NCBI GenBank assembly: GCA_963772555.1
Contig: CAVYXQ010000019.1
Span: 78,888-142,887, forward strand
DNA: 64,000 bases
Source of the DNA: Roseiarcus sp963772555
GTDB lineage: Bacteria > Pseudomonadota > Alphaproteobacteria > Rhizobiales > Beijerinckiaceae
Direction: 5' to 3'
Shown: piece after piece, positions 46,786-58,341 of the stretch
How the letters are laid out: every line of letters begins with the position of its first letter
Position numbering within the stretch: position 1 is the stretch's first letter
Program-made: the position numbers and the translations under genes
Notes under the pieces: model-generated
What the model saw: the letters and a program-made list of their open reading frames with translations, nothing else
The model's database searches: none
What the model was told of the DNA's origin: nothing

Positions 46786-48820
46786 GCTTTGCGGTCGGGC
46801 CCGAGGACGCGGGAGCCGGCGCTTCAGCCGCCGCGGACGGCGCCTGGGCCATCAGCCCCTCGATGCGGTCGCGCTCGCGCCTGAAGGCGGCAAGCATCTT
46901 GCCGTCAAACTCGCGCGTCCGCGCAAGCTTGATCGCCATGGGGTCGACGAAGTTGCCATTGATGATCACTTCGTAGTGCAGGTGCGGTCCGGTCGCAAGT
47001 CCGGTTTGACCGAGATAGCCGATCGTCTGGCCCTGAGTGACATGGACCCCGGCGGTAATGCCGCGTCCGAACCCCGACATATGGTTATATGTGGTCACGT
47101 AGCCGTTGGCGTGCTGAATCTCGACCCGCCGGCCATATCCGGCGTCCCAACCGGCCTCGATGACGACGCCATTACCCGCGGCGAAAATCGGCGTTCCGAC
47201 CGGCGCCGCCCAGTCGACCCCGGTGTGCATGCGGGTGAAATGGAGGATCGGGTGGTAGCGCATGCCGAAAGGCGAGGTGAGCTCGCCCTCCGCAATCGGC
47301 TTCCGCAGCAGGAATTTTCGGGTGGATCGGCCGTTCTCGTCGTAGAAATCGACCAGGTTGTCGTCAGGCGTCTGGAACCGGAAGTACTTGTAGGACTGGT
47401 CGCGCACAGTCATTGACGCATAGAGCAGTTCCGCCCGGGGATCGAGATCGTCGGGATCGGAAAAGAAGGCATCGATCGAATCGCCGGGGGCGGTCGCACG
47501 CTGGAAGTCCACGTCATTGGCGAAAACCCGCACGATGACGTCGATCAGCGGCTTGGCCAGCCCCTGTTTGAGCGCGGTCTCGTACAAGCTCTGGTAGAGG
47601 CTCATGCCGCCTGAATCGCTGTCGACTGTGGACCGCGCCTCGCGTGCCGTTTGAGCGGCCCGGTTGGAGACGGTCGCGTAGGCGCCGCGATCGTCGATCG
47701 CGACAGTCGCCTTGAGCTGGTCGTCAGCATAGACCGACACGCGCGCGATCCGCGGCTTATCCCCCGGCGCCGCAGGCTCTTCCGGAAGCAGTAGGATCTT
47801 CTGTCCCTCGCCGACCGGCGATTCGCCGTGCTTGACGCCGAAGGCGGCCATAATCGCCATGGCCGCCTCGGACGTGGCGCCATTGGCCTTGAGCACGTCT
47901 TCGAAGGTTTCGCCGTGACGCAGCTGAATGAGTTTCTCGCTCGGCGATGCGTCCTCCGGGCGGACCGATTTCCCGACGTTGGTCACATTCTCCGGAATCA
48001 TGCGCACTTCGATCGAGGCGAAGGGCGCGCTCGAACTGACGCTGCCGACCGTCGCATAGGCGGACGGTGCGCCGGGCTGGTCCGAGGCGGCCTGGCTCGT
48101 GCGCATCAGCAGGAGCTGCGGTGGCAACGACTGCGCCGGGGCTTTGGGCGCGTCGGCCGGCGCCTTCAGGGTCTCGACAATCTGAGCCTGCGCCTCGGCT
48201 TGCGACAATTCGCCCGACATCTGGCCAGCGTCCGCCGGCGACAGATCCTCGACGCGGAAAGTCACTTCCGCGTCGTCCTGCACCGGTCCCGGATCGGGCG
48301 CGGGGTCTGCAGCGTCGGCCCGATTTGTCAGCTTGAGGGGATTGAAGGGCGGCACCGCGTCAGCAAAGCCCGTCGGCGTCATCGTCAAGGTCGTCTGGAG
48401 ACGGGTGAAGGCGCGGGCCCTTATGACCTCCTTGTCGCCGATCTTTATCGCTGTTGGAACCTTGTACGTCTGCTTGTCCGAAACGATGTCGACCGGCCGC
48501 AGCAGCCGATCGCCCTTGCCTGGGTTGACCCCCTCTTCTTGCCCGCCGGCCGGCGCAGAGGCCGCGGCGAATTCCGGATTTTCGGCGAAGTCATACTGGC
48601 TGTCGAGATCGAAATAGAGCGCGGCGCCGATCAGCGCGACCCCGCAAAGACCGGTCAGGGTGGCGCCCACAAGCCATCTGAGCGAGGCGCGCTGGCGTTC
48701 GTTGCGATCGAGCCGATCGTCGCCGAGTTGTATCGGCGGCTCGATGCCGAGTTCCAGTCCAAGGATCGCGCGGTCGCTCCGAAGACCCAATCTCGGAAAA
48801 GCGGCGGCCGAAGTGGTCAA
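46778..48820 (-). CDS. M23 family peptidase (LytM-type, membrane anchored)
   Basis: A 680-residue envelope protein. One membrane helix at residues about 48-70; a long disordered periplasmic linker rich in alanine and proline; a LysM-like region (LRHGETFEDVLKANG near residue 300); and a C-terminal M23 domain with zinc ligands in MHTGVDWAAP (about 533) and HLHYEV (about 611). All catalytic residues are present, so it is likely an active endopeptidase in cell-wall remodelling rather than an EnvC-like activator. Confidence 0.92.
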   Translation of the reverse strand: MTTSAAAFPRLGLRSDRAILGLELGIEPPIQLGDDRLDRNERQRASLRWLVGATLTGLCGVALIGAALYFDLDSQYDFAENPEFAAASAPAGGQEEGVNPGKGDRLLRPVDIVSDKQTYKVPTAIKIGDKEVIRARAFTRLQTTLTMTPTGFADAVPPFNPLKLTNRADAADPAPDPGPVQDDAEVTFRVEDLSPADAGQMSGELSQAEAQAQIVETLKAPADAPKAPAQSLPPQLLLMRTSQAASDQPGAPSAYATVGSVSSSAPFASIEVRMIPENVTNVGKSVRPEDASPSEKLIQLRHGETFEDVLKANGATSEAAMAIMAAFGVKHGESPVGEGQKILLLPEEPAAPGDKPRIARVSVYADDQLKATVAIDDRGAYATVSNRAAQTAREARSTVDSDSGGMSLYQSLYETALKQGLAKPLIDVIVRVFANDVDFQRATAPGDSIDAFFSDPDDLDPRAELLYASMTVRDQSYKYFRFQTPDDNLVDFYDENGRSTRKFLLRKPIAEGELTSPFGMRYHPILHFTRMHTGVDWAAPVGTPIFAAGNGVVIEAGWDAGYGRRVEIQHANGYVTTYNHMSGFGRGITAGVHVTQGQTIGYLGQTGLATGPHLHYEVIINGNFVDPMAIKLARTREFDGKMLAAFRRERDRIEGLMAQAPSAAAEAPAPASSGPTAKLN

Positions 48821-49040
48821 GGCTTCTCAATCGCTCGCTTCATTGCCCGCTGCCGAAGCGCAGCGGGGCGGTCGAGGTGTTAACGCGCACATGCGCCCGC
48901 AGCAAGTGAGCCGAGGTCGCCAGGAGCATTGCGCCGAGCCCTCTCGTATCGTCCTCAACCTTGGCAAATCCGCGGCAAAGCGAGAGTTTCCAGAAAGTTC
49001 CGGCCTTCGCCAAAATGTGACAATTTCTTCAAAAAAGTGT
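48821..49040. other. Intergenic region before the rRNA operon
   Basis: About 220 bases between the 5' end of the M23 gene and the rRNA promoter. An A/T-rich stretch (ATTTCTTCAAAAAAG) just before the -35 box at 49041 resembles an UP element that would raise rRNA promoter strength. Confidence 0.45.
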
Positions 49041-49069
49041 TTGACAGGATTACCGGACATCCCTATATC
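49041..49069 (+). promoter_or_regulatory. rRNA operon promoter
   Basis: Perfect -35 TTGACA at 49041-49046, 17-base spacer, and TATATC -10 at 49064-49069, preceded by an A-rich tract. No other promoter this good occurs before the 16S gene. Transcription should begin near 49076. Confidence 0.8.
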
Positions 49070-49619
49070 GCGACGACCGACGGCGCTGTAGCGTTTTGCG
49101 GCGGCTGGCTGTCCGGAAATCGGATCAGCACGATCGAACCTCGTACCCGCTGAGAGGCGGGGAGGTGGGGTTTTGGCGTTTTTGGCCGCCTTGCTATGGC
49201 GCGTCGACCGGCGAGTTTCGGGGTTGCACTGGAGCCACGCTCCTCGCTGGGAAAGCCTCTGGGTCTGGTTCCGCGGCCGAAGCCAGGGAATCTGACCTCT
49301 GCTGTTTGACAATTGCATCGGATAGAAGAGAGACGTGGGCGGCGTTGTCCTTGCGGGGGCTTTGGCGCTGGTTTTCCTGTGCGAGGGTTATGGCTTTCGT
49401 GCGGGGGGACTGGGGTTGGGGTCCCGAAGAGACACTGACGGTCACGTTTTCTGAAGAATTCATCGCGCTTTTTGGGATGGATGGCGGACCGCCGTGAGGC
49501 GGGCTGGCGTTTTGTTCCCATTTGAGCGGATGTGTTTGGAACTCGTCAAGACGCGGGGCGGGGCCTTTAGGAGGGCCTGCCCTGAAGAAAAGTGACCAGT
49601 CGGGATTGATCTTCAAGTT
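49070..49619 (+). other. rRNA operon leader with boxA
   Basis: A 550-base leader, long for a bacterial rRNA operon. A boxA-like antitermination sequence, GCTGTTTGACAATTG, lies at 49301-49315. Its internal TTGACA could be mistaken for a -35 box, but no matching -10 follows. Short open frames on both strands have no family features. Confidence 0.65.
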
Positions 49620-51120
<1,501 letters not shown>

Positions 51121-51126
51121 GGATTC

Positions 51127-51350
51127 GGACAGCAGAGGACAGAGGACGGAGGACGGAAGGTTTAGGCTTTTCGTTCGTCGATGTCGGCATGTCCTGTCGT
51201 TCGGCTCAGAATCAAGCGGCTTAGTCGAAGCCGCGTTTTGCGGGACGGCGCCGCCTTCGTCTCTCTTCTTTATCGGACGACGGAGAACGGACGACATGAG
51301 GACGGAAAGCGCCCTTTCGGTCGTCTGTCTTCCGACCTCTGTCCTCTGAA
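51127..51350 (+). repeat. Seven-base repeat arms in the 16S-tRNA-Ile spacer
   Basis: Left arm at 51127-51160 is built from units AGAGGAC and GGAGGAC; right arm at 51318-51350 is built from the complements (CCTCTGT, CCTCTG). Read as RNA these can fold back on each other around the spacer. Confidence 0.7.
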
Positions 51351-51352
51351 AC

Positions 51353-51429
51353 GGGCTTGTAGCTCAGTTGGTTAGAGCGCGCGCTTGATAAGCGTGAGGT
51401 CGGAGGTTCAAGTCCTCCCAGGCCCACCA
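51353..51429 (+). tRNA. tRNA-Ile (GAT)
   Basis: 77 bases including encoded CCA. Cloverleaf parts are visible: acceptor GGGCTTG with CAGGCCC, anticodon loop TTGATAA, and TTCAAGT T-loop. Confidence 0.97.
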
Positions 51430-51519
51430 GCGGCTTCGCCGCTGGAAATCGGAAGTCGGAAATCGGCCTTCCGACTTCTGTTTTCCGAGTTCTGATTTCC
51501 GCCGCGCCGCTTCGCGGCG
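51428..51519 (+). repeat. Hairpin-heptamer element E1 between tRNA-Ile and tRNA-Ala
   Basis: Left GC hairpin CAGCGGC-TTC-GCCGCTG (51428-51444), then a left arm of units GGAAATC and GGAAGTC, a short centre, a right arm of complementary units (TTCCGACTTC, TTTTCCGAG, CTGATTTCC), then a right hairpin CGCCGC-TTC-GCGGCG (51505-51519). The same layout recurs inside the 23S gene. Confidence 0.8.
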
Positions 51520-51521
51520 AC

Positions 51522-51597
51522 GGGGCCATAGCTCAGTTGGGAGAGCGCGTGCTTTGCAAGCATGAGGTCGTCGGTTCGATCCCGTCTGGCTCCACCA
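51522..51597 (+). tRNA. tRNA-Ala (TGC)
   Basis: 76 bases including CCA. Acceptor GGGGCCA pairs with TGGCTCC, anticodon loop TTTGCAA, T-loop TTCGATC. Confidence 0.97.
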
Positions 51598-51599
51598 TT

Positions 51600-51900
51600 G
51601 TCGGAGGACGGAGGGCGGACGACAGAGGACGGACGACAGAGGACGGAGAAGGACGCCGGCGACGAAAGTCTGAAGTCGGATCCGATGCAATCTATCAGTT
51701 TCGCCCAGCGCCAAAAGCGCTTGGGCGTTTAAGAAGGCCGGAAGGCCGACGGGGAGGATCTCTCCTCTGTCGTTCTGCCCTCGGGTCCTTCGATATCTGA
51801 CATTGTGAAGAGGAAGCGCATTCGGTTATCGGATGAACGGACGAGGGACGTCAGAAGACAGATTCATCTGTCCTCTGTTTCTCTGTTGTCTGTCGTCCTT
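51600..51900 (+). repeat. Seven-base repeat arms in the tRNA-Ala-23S spacer
   Basis: Left arm at 51601-51655 is a run of units CGGAGGA, CGGACGA and CAGAGGA in exact seven-base phase. The right arm near 51865-51900 carries CTGTCCTCTG, then CTGTTGTCTGTCGTCC. They would bracket the spacer as a long stem. Confidence 0.7.
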
Positions 51901-51982
51901 TAAGCAACCAGTCGTGGGTTTGGAGCCTGACCGCTCAGATCCCCGGATGCGTTTGAAGCAAAACTGGTCTTTTCACGCCAGG

Positions 51983-52068
51983 GCGCCTTCGGCGCGGAAA
52001 TCAGAAAACAGAAATCAGAAATCGGCTATTCCGGCTTCTGACTTCCGACTTCCGACTTCTGTCCTCCG
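51983..52068 (+). repeat. Hairpin-heptamer element E2 before the 23S gene
   Basis: Left hairpin GCGCC-TTC-GGCGC (51983-51995), left arm of GGAAATC and AGAAATC units, centre TATT, right arm of CTTCTGA, CTTCCGA, CTTCCGA and CTTCTGT units. The right hairpin is absent; the 23S processing stem follows instead. Confidence 0.75.
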
Positions 52069-52227
52069 ACACGCGCTTTGGCGATGAGAGCAATCAAGTG
52101 TCTTAAGGGTATCTGGTGGATGCCTTGGCGCTGAGAGGCGATGAAGGACGTGGTACGCTGCGATAAGTCATGGGGAGCCGCGAACAGGCTTTGATCCGTG
52201 AATTTCCGAATGGGGAAACCCACCTTC

Positions 52228-52356
52228 GATCTCTGTTGCTCCGAAGAGGCGCGTTTTGGCGCGAGGCGAGGCCGCACAGGCTTCGGTCTCGGGCGAAGGC
52301 GGGTCGGCTTCCTGTTCGAAAGGACGAGGGAAGCGGTCTTTGGACCAACAGAGATC
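52228..52356 (+). other. Intervening sequence in 23S helix 9
   Basis: A 129-base insert closed by an eleven-pair stem (GATCTCTGTTG with CAACAGAGATC). Helix 9 is the usual place for intervening sequences in alphaproteobacteria; RNase III removes them, leaving the 23S RNA cut near its 5' end. It has no seven-base repeats. Confidence 0.85.
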
Positions 52357-52399
52357 AAAAGAAGGGACTTATTCTCCGAATTCATAAGAGAATAAGAGC

Positions 52400-52436
<37 letters not shown>

Positions 52437-52651
52437 AAGGACATCAACGAGACTCCGTCAGTAGTGGCGAGCGAACGCGGACGAGGCCAATGCTTTTGCT
52501 CAAACCAACCAGAACCGGCTGGAAAGCCGGGCCGCAGCGGGTGACAGCCCCGTATGGATAAGGTTCGAGCTGAAGATTCGAGTAGGGCGGGACACGTGCA
52601 ATCCTGCCTGAACACGGGGGGACCACCCTCCAAGCCTAAGTACTCCTCAGC

Positions 52652-52683
<32 letters not shown>

Positions 52684-52746
52684 GTGAAAAGCACCCCGAC
52701 GAGGGGAGTGAAACAGTTCCTGAAACCGGATACCTACAAACAGTCG

Positions 52747-52895
52747 GAGCCCGCTCACCTTTGGTGAGCGGGCTCGGAAAGCAGAAGTCAGAAGTCAGAA
52801 GTCAGAAAAGGAGCCAAGTGGAAATAGAGCTCTTTTTCCGACTTCCGATTTCCGATTTCCGACTTCCGAGCCCCGCCTCGCCAAAGGCGAGCGGG
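52747..52895 (+). repeat. Hairpin-heptamer element E3 inside 23S helix 25
   Basis: Left hairpin of 13 perfect pairs (GAGCCCGCTCACC-TTT-complement, 52747-52775), left arm of AGAAGTC repeated three times in a row, a short loop, a right arm of CGACTTC, CGATTTC, CGATTTC, CGACTTC (52829-52868), then a right hairpin CTCGCC-AAA-GGCGAG. The two arms align over 40 bases, mostly as pairs or G-U wobbles. Confidence 0.85.
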
Positions 52896-53393
52896 TGACG
52901 GCGTACCTTTTGTATTATGGGTCAGCGACTTAAAGTATCGAGCAAGCTTAAGCCGGTAGGCGTAGGCGCAGCGAAAGCGAGTTTGAATAGGGCGGATGAG
53001 TTCGATGCTTTAGACCCGAAACCGAGTGATCTAGTCATGAGCAGGTTGAAGGCAGGGTAACACCTGCTGGAGGACCGAACCGGTGCCTGTTGAAAAAGGC
53101 TCGGATGACTTGTGATTAGGGGTGAAAGGCCAACCAAACTCGGAAATAGCTGGTTCTCCGCGAAATATATTTAGGTATAGCCTCGAGCTGAGGCTCCAGG
53201 GGGTAGAGCACTGGATGGGCTAGGGGGGCCAAAACCCTACCAAACCTAACCAAACTCCGAATACCTGGAAGTCATGCTCGGGAGCCACACGGTGGGTGCT
53301 AACGTCCATCGTGGAGAGGGAAACAACCCAGACCAACAGCTAAGGCCCCCAATTCGCGGCTAAGTGGGAAAGGATGTGGAAATCCCAAAACAA

Positions 53394-53424
<31 letters not shown>

Positions 53425-53513
53425 TAAAGAAAGCGTAACAGCTCACTGGTCTAATTAAGGGTTTCTGCGCCGAAGATGTAACGGGGCTCAAGCCGCGAGC
53501 CGAAGCTTTGGAT

Positions 53514-53653
53514 GCCGGCTTGCATTGCAAGCCGGCGGAAATCTGAAAATCTGAAATCTGAAATCGGAAAGGATGCGCCCGTAGCGCGCGTGCTTTTGTT
53601 CCGACTTCTGGCTTCCGGTTTCCGACTTCCGCCGGCTCGCTATGCGAGCCGGC
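53514..53653 (+). repeat. Hairpin-heptamer element E4 inside 23S helix 45
   Basis: Left hairpin GCCGGCTT with AAGCCGGC (53514-53536), left arm of TGAAATC and CGGAAATC units, loop, right arm CCGACTTCTGGCTTCCGG then TTTCCGACTTCCG, and right hairpin GCCGGCTCGC-TAT-GCGAGCCGGC (53631-53653). Same architecture as E1 and E3 but different base sequence in the flanking hairpins. Confidence 0.85.
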
Positions 53654-54230
53654 ATGGTAGCGGAGCGTTCCGTTTTGCCGATGAAGGGAGAGCCGTGAGG
53701 CGTCCTGGAGGCTTCGGAAGTGCGAATGCTGACATGAGTAACGACAAACACTGTGAAAGACAGTGTCGCCGAAAGTCCAAGGGTTCCTGCGTAAAGTTAA
53801 TCTTCGCAGGGTTAGCCGGTCCCTAAGGCGAGGCCGAAAGGCGTAGTCGATGGGAATCACGTTAATATTCGTGAGCCAGCAGGGATGTGACGGATCTCTT
53901 ATGTCGTTCGGCCTTAATGGATTGGCCGGGCGGCGACGAGGTTCCAGGAAAGAGCCCCTGCGTTAGACCGTACCCGAAACCGACACAGGTGGACAGGTAG
54001 AGCATACCAAGGCGCTTGAGAGAATGACGTTGAAGGAACTCGGCAATTTACCTCCGTAACTTCGGGATAAGGAGGCCCTCGGCGCGCGCAAGCGGGCCGG
54101 GGGGGCACAGGCCAGGGGGTGGCAACTGTTTAACAAAAACACAGGGCTCTGCGAAATCGCAAGATGACGTATAGGGTCTGACGCCTGCCCGGTGCCGGAA
54201 GGTTAAAAGGAGAGGTGCGAGCCTTGAATT

Positions 54231-54324
<94 letters not shown>

Positions 54325-54394
54325 CTTCCCCGCTGTCTCCAACGTCAGCTCAGTGAAATTGAAGTCCCCGTGAAGATGCGGGGTACCTGCGGTC

Positions 54395-54429
<35 letters not shown>

Positions 54430-54576
54430 TGCGTTGGCATTCGTTAAGTCATGTGTAGGATAGGTGGTAGGCTAGGAAGCCGGGGCGCCAGCTCTGGTGG
54501 AGCCACCCTTGAAATACCACCCTTGACTTCATGGATGTCTAACCGCGCCCCGTCACCCGGGGCCGGGACAACGCAT

Positions 54577-54607
<31 letters not shown>

Positions 54608-54755
54608 CAAAGCATAACGGAGGCGCGCAATGGTTGGCTCAGACCGGTCGGAAATCGGTCGTCGAGTGCAATGGCATAAGCCAGCCTGACTGCGAGACCA
54701 ACAAGTCGAGCAGAGACGAAAGTCGGTCATAGTGATCCGGTGGTCCCGCGTGGGT

Positions 54756-54803
<48 letters not shown>

Positions 54804-54832
54804 ACTCCCCAAGAGTCCATATCGACGGGAGT

Positions 54833-54928
<96 letters not shown>

Positions 54929-55254
54929 CAAAACGTCGTGAGACAGTTTGGTCCCTATCTGCCGTGGGTGTCGGAGAATTGAGAGGATTTGCCCCTAGTA
55001 CGAGAGGACCGGGGTGAACGTATCTCTGGTGGACCTGTCGTCGCGCCAGCGGCGGTGCAGGGTAGCTATATACGGAATGGATAACCGCTGAAGGCATCTA
55101 AGCGGGAAACCAGCCTCAAAACAAGTTCTCCCTGAAGAGCCGTGGAAGACCACCACGTCGATAGGCCGGATGTGGAAGCGCGGCAACGCGTGAAGCTGAC
55201 CGGTACTAATCGCTCGCTCGACTTGATTGCTCTTATCGCCAAGGCGCGTGCGCG

Positions 55255-55416
55255 CGAAGCGCGCTCAGGACAGACGACAGACAACAGAGGACGGATAACC
55301 TCCCTCCCCTCGTGTCCGCCAGACCCAGTTTTGCTTCATTCGGAGGCCAGAGCTCGGAGAACAGAGGACGGACAAGATTCGCGTTCTGTCCTCTGCTCTC
55401 TGTCCTCCGTTCTCCG
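55255..55416 (+). repeat. Seven-base repeat arms in the 23S-5S spacer
   Basis: GACAGACGACAGACAACAG at 55270 on and CGGAGAACAGAGGACGG at 55356 on face TTCTGTCCTCTGCTCTCTG at 55384 on and TCCTCCGTTCTCCG at 55403-55416. The last two pair as a stem of about 22 positions with few mismatches, ending a few bases before the 5S gene. Confidence 0.7.
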
Positions 55417-55426
55417 TTTTTTGCCG

Positions 55427-55544
55427 GCCTGGTGGCCCTTGCAAGGTGACAAAGACCCGATCCCATCCCGAACTCGGCCGTCAAACGCCTTAGCGCCGAT
55501 GGTACTCTGTCTCAAGACATGGGAGAGTAGGCCGTCGCCAGGCC
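55427..55544 (+). rRNA. rrf: 5S ribosomal RNA
   Basis: About 118 bases from GCCTGGTGGCCC to GCCAGGC, which pair as the terminal helix. The core CCCGATCCCATCCCGAACTC and the end GGGAGAGTAGG are conserved 5S features. Confidence 0.95.
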
Positions 55545-55552
55545 TGCAAAGA

Positions 55553-55684
55553 ACGGACAACAGACGACGCAGGACGGAGGACAGATCCAAGTCCCCGCCC
55601 CGCCGTCGCTTCCTCTTCAAAAAAAAGATGGACCGACGGAGAACAATTCCTATCTGTCCTCCGTCGTCCGCACTCAGTCCTCCG
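55553..55684 (+). repeat. Seven-base repeat arms in the 5S-tRNA-fMet spacer
   Basis: ACGGACAACAGACGACGC and GGACGGAGGACAGATCC (55554-55590) pair with ATCTGTCCTCCGTCGTCCG and CAGTCCTCCG (55653-55684). Confidence 0.7.
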
Positions 55685-55689
55685 ATTGC

Positions 55690-55766
<77 letters not shown>

Positions 55767-55770
55767 CCCC

Positions 55771-55806
55771 AAAAAGCCCCGAACGACCCCTCGTTCGGGG
55801 CTTTTT
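55771..55806 (+). terminator. rRNA operon terminator, symmetric
   Basis: AAAAAGCCCCGAACGA, loop CCCC, then the perfect complement TCGTTCGGGGCTTTTT. It is active in principle in both directions. Confidence 0.93.
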
Positions 55807-55817
55807 GATTTGCCGGC

Positions 55818-55980
55818 ATCGCTCGTGGTCGAGGGGTCGGTCGCCGTCGAGGTCAAGTCCCTCGAGGCGCTTGCGGCCGATCCACGACGCGCAGGTCCTT
55901 ATGTGAAACTTTCCCGTCTCCGCGTCGGCCTGCCGATCAACTTCAACGGCGTTCTCCTCGAACAGGGGTCCTTTGTGGTA
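55818..55980 (+). pseudogene. GxxExxY family protein, C-terminal fragment
   Basis: Encodes LVVEGSVAVEVKSLEALAAD, then SRLRVGLPINFNGVLLEQG, which is the C-terminal half of GxxExxY proteins (their VELKAL and GLLINFN segments). The GxxExxY motif itself and the first half are missing; the fragment starts immediately after the rRNA terminator. The frame runs on to 56037 without family features. Confidence 0.6.
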
Positions 55981-56033
55981 GATGATTCCACCCCGAAGGA
56001 CACGATGGGCCAAGAAGTAAAGAACGGCGCGCG

Positions 56034-56708
56034 ATGATCACCCTCTGGCATTGCACCGACGCGCGCTCCTTTCGGGCGCTATGGGCGCTCGAGGAAGTCG
56101 GCCAACCCTACCGTCTCGAAATCCTGCCCTTTCCGCCGCGGTTCCTGGCGCGCGAGTACATCGAGCTCAACCCGCTCGGCACGGTGCCGCTGATGATTGA
56201 CGGCGATGTGCGGATGACCGAATCGGCCGCGATCTGCCAGTATCTCGCCGAGCGCTACGCCGGGCCGCCGCTCGCCGTGCGGCCGGACGAGCCGGACTAC
56301 GGCGCCTATCTCAACGCGCTCCATCTCGGCGAGGCGACGCTGACCTGGCCGCAAGCCGTCATGCTGTACCTCGGCCGCTTCCAGCGGCCCGAGCGGCGCC
56401 TGCCGCAGGCCGTCGAATATTACAGGCGCTGGATGCTCGGGCGCCTTGCGGGCTTCGAGCGCATGCTCGAGGGCGCGGAGCATGTCGCCGCCGGCCGTTT
56501 TACGGTTGCCGACATTTCGGTCGGCTACGCGCTGATGCTGCTCAAGATCACCGAACTCTTCGACGAGGCGCCCGCTTCGCTGCAGGCTTATTATGGCCGC
56601 CTCAGGGAGCGGCCGGCGTTCCGGCGGGCGAAGGCGGCGCAGAAGGCCGCTGCCGCCGAGAAGGGCGTGCAGCCGCCGCCGCCGCAGGGCGGAGAAAGCA
56701 CGGCCTGA
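56034..56708 (+). CDS. Glutathione S-transferase family protein
   Basis: A 224-residue GST. The thioredoxin-like N-terminal domain has SFRALWALEEVGQPY (glutathione site), the cis-proline NPLGTVPLMIDG and the ES motif MTESAAICQYLAERY; the all-helical C-terminal domain contains GRFTVADISVGYALML. The start codon is ATG at 56034. The acyl-CoA synthetase gene follows 34 bases later, so they may be co-expressed. Substrate unknown. Confidence 0.9.
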   Translation: MITLWHCTDARSFRALWALEEVGQPYRLEILPFPPRFLAREYIELNPLGTVPLMIDGDVRMTESAAICQYLAERYAGPPLAVRPDEPDYGAYLNALHLGEATLTWPQAVMLYLGRFQRPERRLPQAVEYYRRWMLGRLAGFERMLEGAEHVAAGRFTVADISVGYALMLLKITELFDEAPASLQAYYGRLRERPAFRRAKAAQKAAAAEKGVQPPPPQGGESTA

Positions 56709-56742
56709 AAACGGACCGCACGACAAACGAAAGGAGGATCGC

Positions 56743-58266
56743 ATGACGCCGGACATTGGGTTGGCCAACTGGTTCGGTCAGCGCGCCCGCCGCACGCCCG
56801 AACGTCTCGCGCTGCGCTTCGAAGGCCGCGACTGGACCTATGCCCAGATGCAGCGGACGATCGAGGACTGCGCTGCGCGACTGGCCGCGCGCGGAATCGG
56901 CAAAGGCGATCGCGTCGCCTTTCTCGGCCATAACCAGCCGATGTTCTTCTTCGCCATGTTCGCCGCGGCGCGGCTCGGCGCGATTTTCGTGCCGCTCAAC
57001 TTCCGCCTGACCGGTCCGGAACTCGCTTTCATGATCGAGGATTGCGGCGCCAGGGCGCTGATCGTCGACGCGCAGCACCGTCCGGTGATCGAGCCGCAGC
57101 GCCAGCACCTCGGCGCGCTCGAGGCGTTCCTGCCCGCCGAGGACGATGCGCATTGGACCGAGGCCCCGGCGCCGGCGACCGGGCCGGTCCGCGTCGGCGA
57201 GGACGACGTCGCGATGATCATGTACACCTCGGGCACCACCGGCCGGCCGAAAGGCGCGGTGCTGACGCATGGCAATATCTGGTGGAACAACGCCAACGGC
57301 ATGCATGCGCTCGATGTCCTCGGGGACGACGTGACCCTGACGCCAGCGCCGGTCTTTCATATCGGCGGGCTCAACGTGACGACGCTGATGACCTTTCAGA
57401 AGGGCGGACTGGTCGTCCTGCATCGGACCTTCGATCCCGCCCGAGCGCTCGCCGACATCCCGGCGAACAAGGTCACGACGATGTTCGGCGTGCCGGCGAT
57501 GTTCCTTTTCATGGCGCAGCATCCCGACTTCGCCGCGACAGATCTTTCGTCGGTTCGGGTCCTGGTCGTCGGCGGCGCGCCGAGTCCGCTGCCTCTGCTC
57601 AAGACCTATCTCGCGCGCGGCATCCCGATGCAGCAGGGTTATGGACTCACCGAGACGGCGCCGATGGTGAGCTTCCTCGCCTCTGAATATGCACTGAGCA
57701 AGGTCGGCTCGTCGGGACGACCGGCGCTGTTTGTCGAGGTCAAGATCGCCGATTCGAACGGCGCGCCGATCACGACGCCGGGTGCGCAAGGCGAGATCCT
57801 GGTGCGCGGGCCGAACGTGACGCCGGGCTATTGGGGCCAACCCGACGCGACCGCGCTCGCCATCGACAAGGACGGATGGTTCCACACTGGGGATGCAGGC
57901 TTCTTCGATGACGGGGGCTTTCTCACCATCAGCGACCGCATCAAGGACATGATCATCGCCGGCGGCGAGAACGTCTATCCGGCCGAGGTGGAAAGCACGC
58001 TGATGCGCCATCCGGCAATCGCCGAGGTCGCGGTGATCGGCGAACCGGACGAGCAATGGGGCGAGGTCGTGATCGCGATCGCGGCGCTGAAGCCATCGCA
58101 GTCGCTGACGATCGATGAGCTTCGCGACTTCGCCGGCGGGCAGCTCGCGCGCTACAAGCTGCCGCGCCGGCTTGAGATCGTCCCGGCCCTGCCGCGCAAC
58201 GCGACCGGCAAGATCCTCAAGTATCAACTCAGACAGACATTCGCGAAGGCCGACGCAGCGCAGTGA
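56743..58266 (+). CDS. Acyl-CoA synthetase (AMP-forming), intact
   Basis: A 507-residue ANL superfamily ligase. The ATP-binding motif is MYTSGTTGRPKGAVLTHGN near residue 160; the second motif is GYGLTETAPM near residue 300, then HTGDAGFFDDGGFL and ISDRIKDMIIAGGENVYPAEVE; the catalytic lysine is in PRNATGKILKYQLR at the end. Start chosen at ATG 56743 with AAGGAGG just upstream; the frame is open further. It activates a fatty or related acid as its CoA thioester. It converges on the interrupted ligase gene. Confidence 0.93.
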   Translation: MTPDIGLANWFGQRARRTPERLALRFEGRDWTYAQMQRTIEDCAARLAARGIGKGDRVAFLGHNQPMFFFAMFAAARLGAIFVPLNFRLTGPELAFMIEDCGARALIVDAQHRPVIEPQRQHLGALEAFLPAEDDAHWTEAPAPATGPVRVGEDDVAMIMYTSGTTGRPKGAVLTHGNIWWNNANGMHALDVLGDDVTLTPAPVFHIGGLNVTTLMTFQKGGLVVLHRTFDPARALADIPANKVTTMFGVPAMFLFMAQHPDFAATDLSSVRVLVVGGAPSPLPLLKTYLARGIPMQQGYGLTETAPMVSFLASEYALSKVGSSGRPALFVEVKIADSNGAPITTPGAQGEILVRGPNVTPGYWGQPDATALAIDKDGWFHTGDAGFFDDGGFLTISDRIKDMIIAGGENVYPAEVESTLMRHPAIAEVAVIGEPDEQWGEVVIAIAALKPSQSLTIDELRDFAGGQLARYKLPRRLEIVPALPRNATGKILKYQLRQTFAKADAAQ

Positions 58267-58341
58267 GCGGTCCTGAGCGCAGCCGCCGGCGAAGCGGCCG
58301 TTCCTCGGCACGTCCGCTTGGCGCGGTAGCCATCCGGGCGC

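Noticed and set aside
49301..49330. TTGACA at 49306 as a second rRNA promoter
   Set aside because: No acceptable -10 box lies 16-18 bases downstream. The surrounding text fits boxA of the antitermination system better.
49096..49497. 133-codon frame in the rRNA leader
   Set aside because: It crosses boxA and has no homology features; the leader is expected to be non-coding.
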